DNA of 16,351 bases, from the NCBI RefSeq assembly GCF_030271215.1, contig NZ_JASNGB010000042.1:1-16351 (forward strand), read 5' to 3'. A program made the position numbers and the translations under genes. The notes under the pieces are model-generated. The model did not search any database, was not told the DNA's origin, and worked only from the letters and a program-made list of their open reading frames with translations. Origin of the DNA: Deinococcus rhizophilus (GTDB lineage Bacteria > Deinococcota > Deinococci > Deinococcales > Deinococcaceae). Below are positions 1-6,199 of this stretch, one piece after another (within the stretch, counting starts at the first letter, position 1; each line of letters opens with the position of its first letter).

Positions 1-302
1 GAAGTGCCTTGCCTCTCGGTCCGCTCCTGGGGGGTCAGTCCAAACGGGGCCTGCCCACGGGCCATCTTCAGGCCAAGGGCGTGCGTCCTTTGCTGGGAGA
101 GCATTTCACCTACGTCATCACCGTTTGCGACCGGGCAGAGCAGAACTGCCCCATTTTCCCGCACGCCTCTTACCGGCTCTCCTGGGCCTTCCCGGATCCG
201 GCCGCCGCCCAGGGCAGCGAGGAGGAACGCCTCGCCGTCTTCCGGCAGGTGCGCGAGGAGATTGAAGCGAAAGTACAGTCGTGGGTGCAGGTGGGCGCAT
301 GA
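1..302 (+). CDS. arsC: Arsenate reductase ArsC, thioredoxin-coupled type, 3' part only
   Basis: This is the C-terminal part of a low-molecular-weight-phosphatase-fold arsenate reductase, which reduces arsenate to arsenite in the cytoplasm using thioredoxin. The readable core is HFTYVITVCDRAEQNC followed by a WAFPDPAAAQGSEEER block and a final amphipathic helix. The two redox cysteines of the family (Cys82 and Cys89 in the S. aureus plasmid enzyme) are present seven residues apart, at codons 126-128 and 147-149. The catalytic P-loop cysteine near the N-terminus lies left of the window. The first 50 or so bases of the reading frame match the family poorly, so a frameshift or divergence near the edge is possible. 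The TGA stop overlaps the ATG of the next gene (ATGA), which implies translational coupling in one ars-type operon. Confidence 0.85.
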   Translation, partial: SALPLGPLLGGQSKRGLPTGHLQAKGVRPLLGEHFTYVITVCDRAEQNCPIFPHASYRLSWAFPDPAAAQGSEEERLAVFRQVREEIEAKVQSWVQVGA

Positions 303-1021
303 GAATCGCGGTGTTCGGTGACGTGCACGGGAACCGCTTCGCGCTGGAGGCGGTCGCGCAGGACATCGAGCGGCACGCACCGGACGCCTGGGTGAACCTT
401 GGGGACCAGGTGTTCGGCGGAGCAGATCCGGCCGGCGCCTGGCAATTGCAACAGCAGCTCAAATCCGGATACGGGGTGTTGGAGGTGCGGGGAAACACCG
501 ACGAGCGCCTGGGCCACCCTCTGACCGCGACGACCCAGAAGCGGGAGATGCTGGCGTGGCTGCATGCCGTGCTGCCGGAAGGTGCGGGCGCCGCCGTGGC
601 AAGCCTACCGACCCGTGTGACCTTAGCAGACGGCGCAGTGATGGCCGCCCACGGCACACCAGACAGTGCCTGGCAGTACCTGCTGCGCGACGGCAAGGCC
701 TGGGCCAGCGACGACCTCGTCCGGGAGCGGCTGGGGGACACAGGCGCCGCGCGGATGGTGATCGTGGGGCACTCGCACCTGGAACATGTCCGGCAGCTCG
801 GGGACCTGACCGTGGTGAACGCCGGTGCGGTCAGTCGCCAGAAGGACGGCTCGCCACTGGCCCGCTGGGTTCTGCTGGAGGGCGAAGGGCAGGGATGGAA
901 CGTCACCTTCCGGCGGGTGCCCTACGACGTGGAGGCGGCCGCCAGGTGGGCCGAAGAGCACGCGCACAAGGGAGAAAAGGAAGCCGCGCAGCTCCGCACG
1001 GGCCAGTCGAGAAAGCACTGA
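299..1021 (+). CDS. Calcineurin-like metallophosphoesterase (YfcE/MJ0936-like), 240 aa
   Basis: A compact two-metal phosphoesterase. The family motifs appear in order: FGDVHGN (Asp8, His10), LGDQ (Asp36), GNTDE (Asn66, Asp68, with Thr where most members have His), AAHGTP (His118) and VGHSH (157-160). It should hydrolyse phosphomono- or diesters in the cytoplasm; no signal peptide is visible. I chose the ATG at 299 because the beta-strand MRIAVFGDVHGN starts there and because it overlaps the arsC stop as ATGA; an in-frame start at 281 would add only MGAGGR. The coupling to arsC suggests a role tied to arsenate or phosphate stress. I recall ars operons of Deinococcus indicus carrying a metallophosphoesterase, but this is from memory. 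The last 25 residues are polar and probably disordered. Confidence 0.88.
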   Translation: MRIAVFGDVHGNRFALEAVAQDIERHAPDAWVNLGDQVFGGADPAGAWQLQQQLKSGYGVLEVRGNTDERLGHPLTATTQKREMLAWLHAVLPEGAGAAVASLPTRVTLADGAVMAAHGTPDSAWQYLLRDGKAWASDDLVRERLGDTGAARMVIVGHSHLEHVRQLGDLTVVNAGAVSRQKDGSPLARWVLLEGEGQGWNVTFRRVPYDVEAAARWAEEHAHKGEKEAAQLRTGQSRKH

Positions 1022-1026
1022 TGTTG

Positions 1027-1047
1027 GCGGGGGCCGCCGGTCCCCGC
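1027..1047. terminator. Weak hairpin between convergent genes
   Basis: GCGGGG (1027-1032) pairs with CCCCGC (1042-1047) in the 85-base gap between the + strand phosphoesterase and the convergent - strand lipoprotein gene. There is no T tract, so its role as a terminator is a guess from position. Confidence 0.25.
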
Positions 1048-1106
1048 TGAGCCTGGAGCTCCCTGGGCGGCGAAGTTCAGCACGTTGCCCCGCCGCATCA
1101 GGTGTC

Positions 1107-2675
1107 CTACCGCCGCGCAAGGGCCTGACGCACCTCGATCACGCTGACGCTCCCCTCGGGGTCACGGGTGTAGTCCACACTGGGCTCCCCCTCGTTGGCG
1201 ACGAGCAGCCGCGACCCGTCCGGGGTGAAGGTCAGCATGTCGGGGAGGGCGCCCACCTCCACCGGACGCGCCCGCTCGGTCCCGTCCACGTTCAGGAACA
1301 CCACCCGGCCACTGGCCTGACGGTCCGCGTCGTTCTGGACCGCCACCGCCACCACGCCGCCCTGCACGGCCACACTGTTGCCCTGTCCGCCGTAGGGGGC
1401 CAGGGGCACCGATTTCACCAGGGTGGGCCGGGTAGGATCGGCCACGTCGAGGATGTCCAGGGCTGCGGCAGCCCCGTTGACCACGAAGACGCGCCGACTC
1501 TGCGGGTCGTAGGCGGGGATCTCGGCGGCGCCCGCTCCCACGGCCCCGGGAGCGCGGTAACGGCCCCGCACGCTCAGCGCTCCCTCTGGCCCCACGCGGT
1601 AGAGCGTGGTCGTGTTGCTGCCCTCGTTGGCGACGATCAGCAGGGGCTGCCCATCCGGGCTCTGTGAGGCGGGCACGAATACCAGTCCCTCGGGGGCCAG
1701 GTCGCCCGCCAGCGGGTCGGTCCTGGGGTCGCGCGTGAAGTCGCGGGTGTTGAGGTACTCCGCCACCGTGGGGGCTGTGGGGACGCTCACGTCCAGCACC
1801 AGAACGCCGCCCACCCGCTCCAGGCCCACGAAGGCGAAGGTCCGCCCCCCCACCTTCCCGACCGTGACGCCCTCGGGTTCAGGCCCCTTGTTGTCGCTGC
1901 GGTTGTCGGGCGCAGTGCTGTCACTGTTGGCGTTGAAGTGCCCCGGCAGGCGGCGGGCCGTCTCCTGCTCGATCAGGTCGCCGCTGTCGTACAGCCGCGT
2001 ACCCTGCGCGTCGAGGATGCTGACCGAACGGCCGCCGAAGGCGTACAGGGCGTCGTGGTCCCCATCGCCATCGGTGTCGCCCAGCGTGCGGGTGACGGTC
2101 AGGCGGCCCAGCGCCGTGTCCGCTTGCAGCTCGGCCGCGTTGGGAAATGCGGCCGGATCGAGCTTGAGCTTGCCCACTGTCACCTCCTCTTTGTAGCCGT
2201 CGTAGTCCCGGGCATCCCCCTCGTTGGCGGTGATCAGGTAGGTCTGGCCCCCCACGTCGAAGGCGGCCACCGCATCGGGCTGGTACAGGCCCCGAACCGG
2301 CACGGGGCGGATGTTCACGCCGTCTTTGTCACTGGGGTCCAGGCCCGCGTCCGCCGCAGAGTGATCCTTGAATCCCAGCGGCACCAGCCCCGTGACCTTC
2401 AGTGTCCTGAGGTCGAGCCGGGCCAGGGCGTTGTTTTCCTGGAGGGTGACCCAGGCATGGCGGCCATCCGGGGAGACGGCGATGGACTCGGGTTCGAGGT
2501 CCTGGCTGGCGCTCGCCCCCGGACCGAAGACCCGGATGCCCTGTGCCCGCAGCGCGGCCTCCTGGCCGTTGAAGGCCCGGAAATCGAGGGTGGTGACCAG
2601 CGGAGCCGGGTCCGTCACCAGCCCGCATCCGCTCAACAGGCCCACACTCAGGATCGCCGCCATCGCTCGCTTCAT
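1107..2675 (-). CDS. Choice-of-anchor I family beta-propeller lipoprotein, circularly permuted, 522 aa
   Basis: This exported propeller protein belongs to the family often labelled choice-of-anchor I or alkaline-phosphatase-like; no enzymatic activity is firmly assigned. The start at 2675 gives a lipoprotein signal MKRAMAAILSVGLLSGC with lipobox LLSGC (Cys17), so the product is probably lipid-anchored. The frame is open to 2942, but that stretch encodes nothing recognisable. Residues 28-362 carry the motifs QDLEPESIAVSPDG, VTLQENNA, YQPDAVAAF, ANEGDARDYDGY, FGGRSVSI, DNRSDNKGPEPEGV and GDLAPEGLVF. Residues 364-515 carry GRYRAPG, AAEIPAYDPQSRRVFVVN, GALPDMLTFTPDG, VANEGEPSVDYTRDPEGSV. In the family as I know it the second block comes first, so the order is swapped. 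The gene stands alone, convergent with the phosphoesterase, and has no strong ribosome site upstream. Confidence 0.9.
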   Translation of the reverse strand: MKRAMAAILSVGLLSGCGLVTDPAPLVTTLDFRAFNGQEAALRAQGIRVFGPGASASQDLEPESIAVSPDGRHAWVTLQENNALARLDLRTLKVTGLVPLGFKDHSAADAGLDPSDKDGVNIRPVPVRGLYQPDAVAAFDVGGQTYLITANEGDARDYDGYKEEVTVGKLKLDPAAFPNAAELQADTALGRLTVTRTLGDTDGDGDHDALYAFGGRSVSILDAQGTRLYDSGDLIEQETARRLPGHFNANSDSTAPDNRSDNKGPEPEGVTVGKVGGRTFAFVGLERVGGVLVLDVSVPTAPTVAEYLNTRDFTRDPRTDPLAGDLAPEGLVFVPASQSPDGQPLLIVANEGSNTTTLYRVGPEGALSVRGRYRAPGAVGAGAAEIPAYDPQSRRVFVVNGAAAALDILDVADPTRPTLVKSVPLAPYGGQGNSVAVQGGVVAVAVQNDADRQASGRVVFLNVDGTERARPVEVGALPDMLTFTPDGSRLLVANEGEPSVDYTRDPEGSVSVIEVRQALARR

Positions 2676-2822
2676 GGACACACCGTAGGGGCCAATCTTC
2701 ACGTCCCGGTCAGCTGCTTCGGCGAGGTCACCCTGCCCACGGCCGGGAAGGAGCCGACGGTCTCCTGACGAAGCCGCGGCAGGGTTCGGGTGGGCCGCAC
2801 ACGCTGCCGCCCGATGGAGGAC

Positions 2823-2924
2823 GCGTCCCGCCTCGCCTGTACCGGGACGCACGAGCAGGAACCAGTGGAGGTCCGGTGCAACTCCGGACGCCTGCATCAG
2901 CCAGGGAGCCAAAAGGCTCCCTTT
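2823..2924 (+). ncRNA. Candidate structured RNA or leader ending in an intrinsic terminator
   Basis: The gap 2676-2984 has no convincing gene but is rich in secondary structure on the + strand. A perfect 8-bp stem (GCGTCCCG 2823-2830 with CGGGACGC 2843-2850) is followed by a two-level stem: GCAGG 2855-2859 with CCTGC 2891-2895 enclosing GTCCGG 2871-2876 with CCGGAC 2884-2889, loop TGCAACT. Nine bases later comes a clean terminator hairpin. The motif CCGGTGCAACTCCGG resembles the core of a cobalamin riboswitch, but the remaining conserved boxes are missing or on the other strand. No + strand gene follows within 700 bases, so if transcribed it would be a small RNA or a relic leader. Confidence 0.25.
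2904..2924 (+). terminator. Intrinsic terminator, + strand
   Basis: GGGAGCC, loop AAAA, GGCTCCC, then TTTCG. It is a perfect 7-bp G/C stem with a short T run on the + strand only. No + strand gene ends nearby, so it terminates either the candidate RNA at 2823-2903 or read-through. Confidence 0.5.
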
Positions 2925-2943
2925 CGTCTGGCGCCCATGCAAA

Positions 2944-2969
2944 GCCCCCGGTCAGCAGTGACCGGGGGC
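2944..2969 (-). terminator. Intrinsic terminator of the 2985-3599 gene
   Basis: A perfect 11-bp stem (GCCCCCGGTCA with TGACCGGGGGC, 4-base loop) lies 16 bases past the stop codon of the - strand gene and is followed on that strand by TTTG. Confidence 0.7.
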
Positions 2970-2984
2970 AGGTGGACCCGCGGC

Positions 2985-3599
2985 TCAGTTGCCGTCGAAG
3001 ATGCCCGGAAAGAGGGTCCGGGCTGGCGTCAGGCTCTTGCTGGCTGTCCAGTACGGCAGGCCGGGGGTGGCGTTTCGCACGAGAAAGCGCCCGGACTCGC
3101 TGACGGTCATCACGGCGTTCCAGCCCGCCCGGAGCGTGAGGTCGTAGTGGGTGTTCAGGCCGGTGCAGCGGCCACGAATGGTCGCGACGCGGTCGCTGTA
3201 CATCCACTGGGACCGCCGGGTGGGGTCATGGGGATGATCCGCCTGGGCCAGCAGGGTCACCGCATTCCGGGCGGGCTGAAAAACCATCAACTGCTCCGCG
3301 ACGTAGGTCCGGGGCTCGCTGGGAGTGCTGCGGACGCCGGGACACAGGCCCGCAGGACGCACAGGAGGCCGGAACCCATCGGGAATGCTGAGGCTGAAGA
3401 AGTTGCCCTGCAAGTTGCCCATTCCCACGATCCGTCCCTGGGCCAGGTTCGTGAGCAGGACCAGGGCGCGCTCTCCCTGGCCGACCGAGAGGTTGCGAAT
3501 CTCCCCCTGGATGCCGACAGCATGGGCAAGCCCAGACAGGGGGAGCAGGGCGCCGATCAAGAGACGACGGCCGACAGCGGGGAAGGTGAACTGTGACAC
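2985..3599 (-). CDS. Exported protein of unknown function, 204 aa
   Basis: I do not recognise the family. The GTG at 3599 is the only usual start after an in-frame TGA 24 bases upstream, and it gives a short basic head followed by a hydrophobic stretch and AHA (RRLLIGALLPLSGLAHA, cleavage near residue 27), so the product is very likely secreted. The mature part is about 175 residues, beta-rich in appearance, with two cysteines (in GLCPGV and RGRCTGL) that could form one disulphide after export. No enzyme motif is visible. No good Shine-Dalgarno precedes the GTG. It is a single-gene unit with its own terminator at 2944-2969. Confidence 0.7.
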   Translation of the reverse strand: MSQFTFPAVGRRLLIGALLPLSGLAHAVGIQGEIRNLSVGQGERALVLLTNLAQGRIVGMGNLQGNFFSLSIPDGFRPPVRPAGLCPGVRSTPSEPRTYVAEQLMVFQPARNAVTLLAQADHPHDPTRRSQWMYSDRVATIRGRCTGLNTHYDLTLRAGWNAVMTVSESGRFLVRNATPGLPYWTASKSLTPARTLFPGIFDGN

Positions 3600-3676
3600 A
3601 ATGGGGACAGTAGGGGAGGAAGATCAGCGCTTCATCAGCCTTTCTTTTCTCCCAGGAGTCAGGCCAGTCTGGGCCT

Positions 3677-3748
3677 AAGGACGCCGGACCGGGAGTGGAA
3701 ACTTTTCGGTGCCTTCCGAAAAGTTGGAACGTGAGGTCCGGCGTCCTT
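3677..3748. repeat. Nested perfect palindrome (14-bp outer arms, 10-bp inner arms)
   Basis: The outer arms AAGGACGCCGGACC (3677-3690) and GGTCCGGCGTCCTT (3735-3748) are perfect inverted copies. Inside them AACTTTTCGG (3700-3709) and CCGAAAAGTT (3716-3725) form a second perfect stem around the loop TGCCTT. The element sits between the ends of two - strand units, 38 bases past the stop of the 3786-4049 ORF and 78 bases upstream of the 3599 start. It could act as a terminator for the upstream operon, but the double-stem build resembles a REP-like or MITE-like repeat. A further 6-bp hairpin (GTTGAT/ATCAAC) lies at 3758-3775. Confidence 0.85.
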
Positions 3749-3785
3749 CTTCGCTCGGTTGATCTGGGAATCAACGGCGTTGGAC

Positions 3786-4049
3786 TCAGCTCTCGGGGTC
3801 TGGTTCGAGACCTTCCGTCTGCGCAAGGTGCCGGTTGGTCTCGACCACCTCGGCTCTGGAACCCACCAGGGCTTCGACTTCCTCGGCATCCAGGCCTTCC
3901 CCGCTTGGAACAGGCGCGGGGGGTACTGGACGGCTCGCCGCGTCGGTGGGGGCAGGCCCCTGCTCCGCCGGGGCCGGGTCGGTCGCCTCATGGTCAGGGT
4001 GGACGCTGAGCAGGGGACCAGGGGGGAGGGTGCGGTCATCAGGGGCCAT
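3786..4049 (-). CDS. Small acidic, proline-rich protein of unknown function, 87 aa
   Basis: Not recognised. The ORF starts with ATG at 4049 and has G/C-rich third positions. It has two parts: a Pro/Ala/Asp-rich, probably disordered half (to about residue 50) and an acidic helical tail with EGLDAEEVEALVGSRAEVVE. It lies 80 bases downstream of the universal stress gene on the same strand and could be the last gene of that operon. The open frame extends upstream to a TGA with a plausible sequence (EGQTALTFQKQAEA) but without a usual start codon, so the start is uncertain. No strong ribosome site is seen. It may not be a real gene; the overlapping frame 3659-4039 looks less protein-like. Confidence 0.45.
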   Translation of the reverse strand: MAPDDRTLPPGPLLSVHPDHEATDPAPAEQGPAPTDAASRPVPPAPVPSGEGLDAEEVEALVGSRAEVVETNRHLAQTEGLEPDPES

Positions 4050-4075
4050 GGCCTCAGCCTGCTTCTGGAATGTCA

Positions 4076-4114
4076 GGGCAGTCTGCCCTTCAGCTCAAGT
4101 GGGGATGAAGGGCA
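4076..4114 (-). promoter_or_regulatory. Two mutually exclusive hairpins between usp and the small ORF
   Basis: TGCCCTTCA (4084-4092) and TGAAGGGCA (4106-4114) form a perfect 9-bp stem. GGGCAG (4076-4081) and CTGCCC (4083-4088) form a second stem that shares bases 4084-4088 with the first. Placed 16 bases after the universal stress stop codon, this could be a terminator or an attenuator. No T tract follows. Confidence 0.4.
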
Positions 4115-4129
4115 GGGGCAGGAGGTCCG

Positions 4130-4546
4130 TCAGGCCTGGTCGGAGGCCCGGACGGTCAGGACCGGTACGGGCGACCTCCGAACCACCGCCTCTGCCACCG
4201 AGCCCAGGATGAAATGGGACAGCCCCTGCCGGGCGTGCGTGCCCATCATAATCAACTCCACGTCCTTTTCCCGTACAGCGTTCAGGATTTCGTTCACCGG
4301 GTCCCCCGGAGCCAGAGCGAAGGTCTCACGCTCCTGCAACTGGTCTTCCAGCTCTGTGAGTGCTTGCGCGTTCCCACCCAGCCTTGCTCCGGACCCCAGC
4401 AGCTCCAGGGCCGGGGGAGGGGCCAGGCGTTGAGGCTGAACGTACAGCAGCGTCCGCACCGCACCCGGGAACCGGACCCGCGCGGTCTCCAGGGCCTGCC
4501 AGGCTGAGGGCGAGAAGTCGAGGGGCACCAGAATCCGTTCGAACAT
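4130..4546 (-). CDS. Universal stress protein, UspA family, 138 aa
   Basis: A single-domain UspA-fold protein that typically binds ATP and forms dimers in the cytoplasm. The fold markers are MFERILVPLDFSPSA at the N-terminus, the middle LLYV strand, and the nucleotide loop MGTHARQGLSHFILGSVAEAVV (residues 101-122) followed by PVPVLTVR. The loop matches the G-x2-G-x9-G-S pattern except that the second Gly is Ala105, a change seen in other members, so ATP binding remains plausible. The ATG at 4546 is preceded by AAGGAGA at good spacing. It begins 14 bases after the stop of the pyruvate-kinase-like gene, so the two almost certainly share a transcript. The pairing suggests a stress- or energy-state role, which is an inference. 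Confidence 0.93.
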   Translation of the reverse strand: MFERILVPLDFSPSAWQALETARVRFPGAVRTLLYVQPQRLAPPPALELLGSGARLGGNAQALTELEDQLQERETFALAPGDPVNEILNAVREKDVELIMMGTHARQGLSHFILGSVAEAVVRRSPVPVLTVRASDQA

Positions 4547-4560
4547 CCGATCTCCTTTTC

Positions 4561-6054
4561 CTACTGTTCTGGCGGCCTCGCCACGCTCAGGGCCCGGAAG
4601 CTCGCCCTTTTCTTGTGGAAGTGTGGCCGCATGCGCCCGGTGATGCTCACCAGTTCCTGCACGGCGTCCACCACGTAGGGACCCTTGTTCAGCATGATGC
4701 ACTCGGCCCGCACACCGCCCGCGGCATCCGTGTATTCCGCGCGTCTCGCCTCCCCTTTCTTGACCAGGCCTTCGAGGACCTGGGTGGCCCACACCACCGG
4801 CAGGTGCGCTGCCTCGGCCAGCCAGAGCACCTCTTCCTGAATCTCGCTGAGCCGCGCGAAGCCCAGTTCCACGGCGAGGTCCCCCCGGGCGATCATCACG
4901 CCGCAGGGCCGCTCTCCCGCCACCCGCACCATCAGGTCGGCCAGGTTCTGCACGGCTAGGCGGGTCTCGATCTTCAGAAGCACGCTCAGCGTGGGCGGCG
5001 CGCCCAGATCGGCCAGTCGGCCCAGGAGTTGCTCGGCGTCCCCCACGGTCTGCACAAACGAGTACCCGACCATGTCGGCGTTCGCTGCGGCGAAGGCGAG
5101 GTCCGCGCGGTCCTTGTCCGTCAACGCCGGGAGGCTCAGCGGGGTGTCCGGGAAGTTGATGCCCTTCCCCGCCTTGAGTCTGGCGCCCTTGGCGGGCGCG
5201 TGCGTGACCCGCAGCAGCAACGTTTCCCCCTGCCGCCCCTCGACCACGGCCCCGAGCTTGCCATCGTCGAACCAGACGGCCTGCCCGGTGCCGACCTGTC
5301 TGATCGCCTCCGGAAGGGTGCAGCTTACGCCCGGCCGGTCCCCGGGCAGGTCCATCTCGCGCGCGCCCAGGGCCAGGACGTGGCCGACCTTCAGGCGGCC
5401 GCCGTTCTTCTTGGCGGGCCAGCGGGGCTCACCTGTCCGCACCTTTGGGCCGGCCAGGTCCATCAGCACCCGGCAGCTCTTCCCGGTCTGGAGGCAGGCC
5501 GCGTGCAGGTGGTGGAGCATGGCCCGCCAGGCTGCCTCGTCATCGTGCGCGAGGTTGATGCGCGCGGCGGTCATTCCGGCTTCCAGGAGGTCCAGGAGCA
5601 GGTCCGGGTCCTGTGCGGCCTCTGAGGGCAGGGTCACCATGATGCCGGGCGTGGCGCCGTCTCCCAACAGGTCCTGCGTGTGCCGCCCCAGGCGGCTTCC
5701 CAGGTCCGTGAAGAGCTCGCGTTCGGGCCTCGGCCTCTGGTCCCCGCTCAATGCGCCCAGGGCTGCTTGTGCCGCGGCCAGATTGGGCCGCACGTACGGC
5801 TCACAGTGGCCCAGGCTGGACACGCCCCAGGTGGTGAGGTCCTCCTGAAGCGCCTGGATATCCCGGCAACGCAGGCTCAGGTAGGCGGCCAGGTTCTCGG
5901 CGCTGGGACCGTAGGACGTCCGGGACAGCCAGGGTCGCCAGCGCTCCAGGCGCACCTCGGCTTCCTCCTCCACCTCCTCCATCAGCGCGCCCAGTTGGGT
6001 CTGGCAGCGTTGCAGGTCGTATGCCGCTTCGGGCTTCAGGTCGGTGCTGTTCAT
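4561..6054 (-). CDS. Non-canonical pyruvate-kinase-like protein with N-terminal extension, 497 aa
   Basis: The catalytic barrel of pyruvate kinase spans about residues 135-475: ARINLAH (163-170), MDLAGPKVRTG (198-208), GKGINFPDTP, SFVQTVGDAEQL, LLKIET (catalytic Lys361 and Glu363), IARGDLAVELG (Asp392) and WATQVLEG (Thr424). Three features are unusual. Residues 1-130 form an extra helical domain (ENLAAYLSLRCRDIQALQEDL, WGVSSLGHCEPYV) seen in a divergent branch of the family. The substrate/metal loop reads NLAH rather than NFSH, so the metal-ligand Ser is Ala169. The usual MLSGETAKG is MLNKGP, and the C-terminal allosteric domain is absent. It may make pyruvate and ATP from PEP and ADP, or have another role. 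The start at 6054 keeps the conserved extension; an in-frame GTG at 6114 lacks a ribosome site. It is first in an operon with the universal stress gene. Confidence 0.9.
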   Translation of the reverse strand: MNSTDLKPEAAYDLQRCQTQLGALMEEVEEEAEVRLERWRPWLSRTSYGPSAENLAAYLSLRCRDIQALQEDLTTWGVSSLGHCEPYVRPNLAAAQAALGALSGDQRPRPERELFTDLGSRLGRHTQDLLGDGATPGIMVTLPSEAAQDPDLLLDLLEAGMTAARINLAHDDEAAWRAMLHHLHAACLQTGKSCRVLMDLAGPKVRTGEPRWPAKKNGGRLKVGHVLALGAREMDLPGDRPGVSCTLPEAIRQVGTGQAVWFDDGKLGAVVEGRQGETLLLRVTHAPAKGARLKAGKGINFPDTPLSLPALTDKDRADLAFAAANADMVGYSFVQTVGDAEQLLGRLADLGAPPTLSVLLKIETRLAVQNLADLMVRVAGERPCGVMIARGDLAVELGFARLSEIQEEVLWLAEAAHLPVVWATQVLEGLVKKGEARRAEYTDAAGGVRAECIMLNKGPYVVDAVQELVSITGRMRPHFHKKRASFRALSVARPPEQ

Positions 6055-6199
6055 ACCTACAGCCTGCGCCTGAATGTTCAGCAGGATGTCTGCGGCAGAC
6101 AGGGAGCGCCGCACGCACCGCTGGTGCGTCAGGGCGGGCTGATCTGCACCTGACCTGCGGCTGAAGCTCCAGTGACAGACCCGGCGCAGGATTCCGGGT
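6055..6199. promoter_or_regulatory. Divergent intergenic region with two short palindromes
   Basis: This 145-base gap must hold the promoters of both the kinase-like operon (leftward) and the PhoX gene (rightward). It contains ACGCACC GCT GGTGCGT (6113-6129, perfect 7-bp arms) and CTGAA TG TTCAG (6070-6081, perfect 5-bp arms). Either could be an operator, but no matching regulator is in the window. I see no convincing -35/-10 pair and no Pho box. Confidence 0.35.

Noticed and set aside
2871..2889. tRNA-like T-arm (GTCCGG, 7-base loop, CCGGAC)
   Set aside because: The loop TGCAACT has G where tRNA needs T at its second position, and no acceptor stem, D-arm or anticodon arm can be built around it.
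2755..2910. Cobalamin riboswitch
   Set aside because: The best core match is on the + strand and the best 3' box match (GTCAGGAGACC) is on the - strand. The CCCGCnACTG box and correct spacing are missing on both, and no cobalamin-related gene follows.
2676..2942. N-terminal extension of the choice-of-anchor I protein
   Set aside because: The frame is open, but starting there would bury the lipoprotein signal peptide 89 residues inside the protein, and the extension has no recognisable sequence.
3659..4039. 126-aa - strand ORF overlapping the small acidic ORF
   Set aside because: It reads through the nested palindrome and is Arg/Pro/Ser-rich, typical of an off-frame translation; the frame at 3786-4049 looks more like protein.
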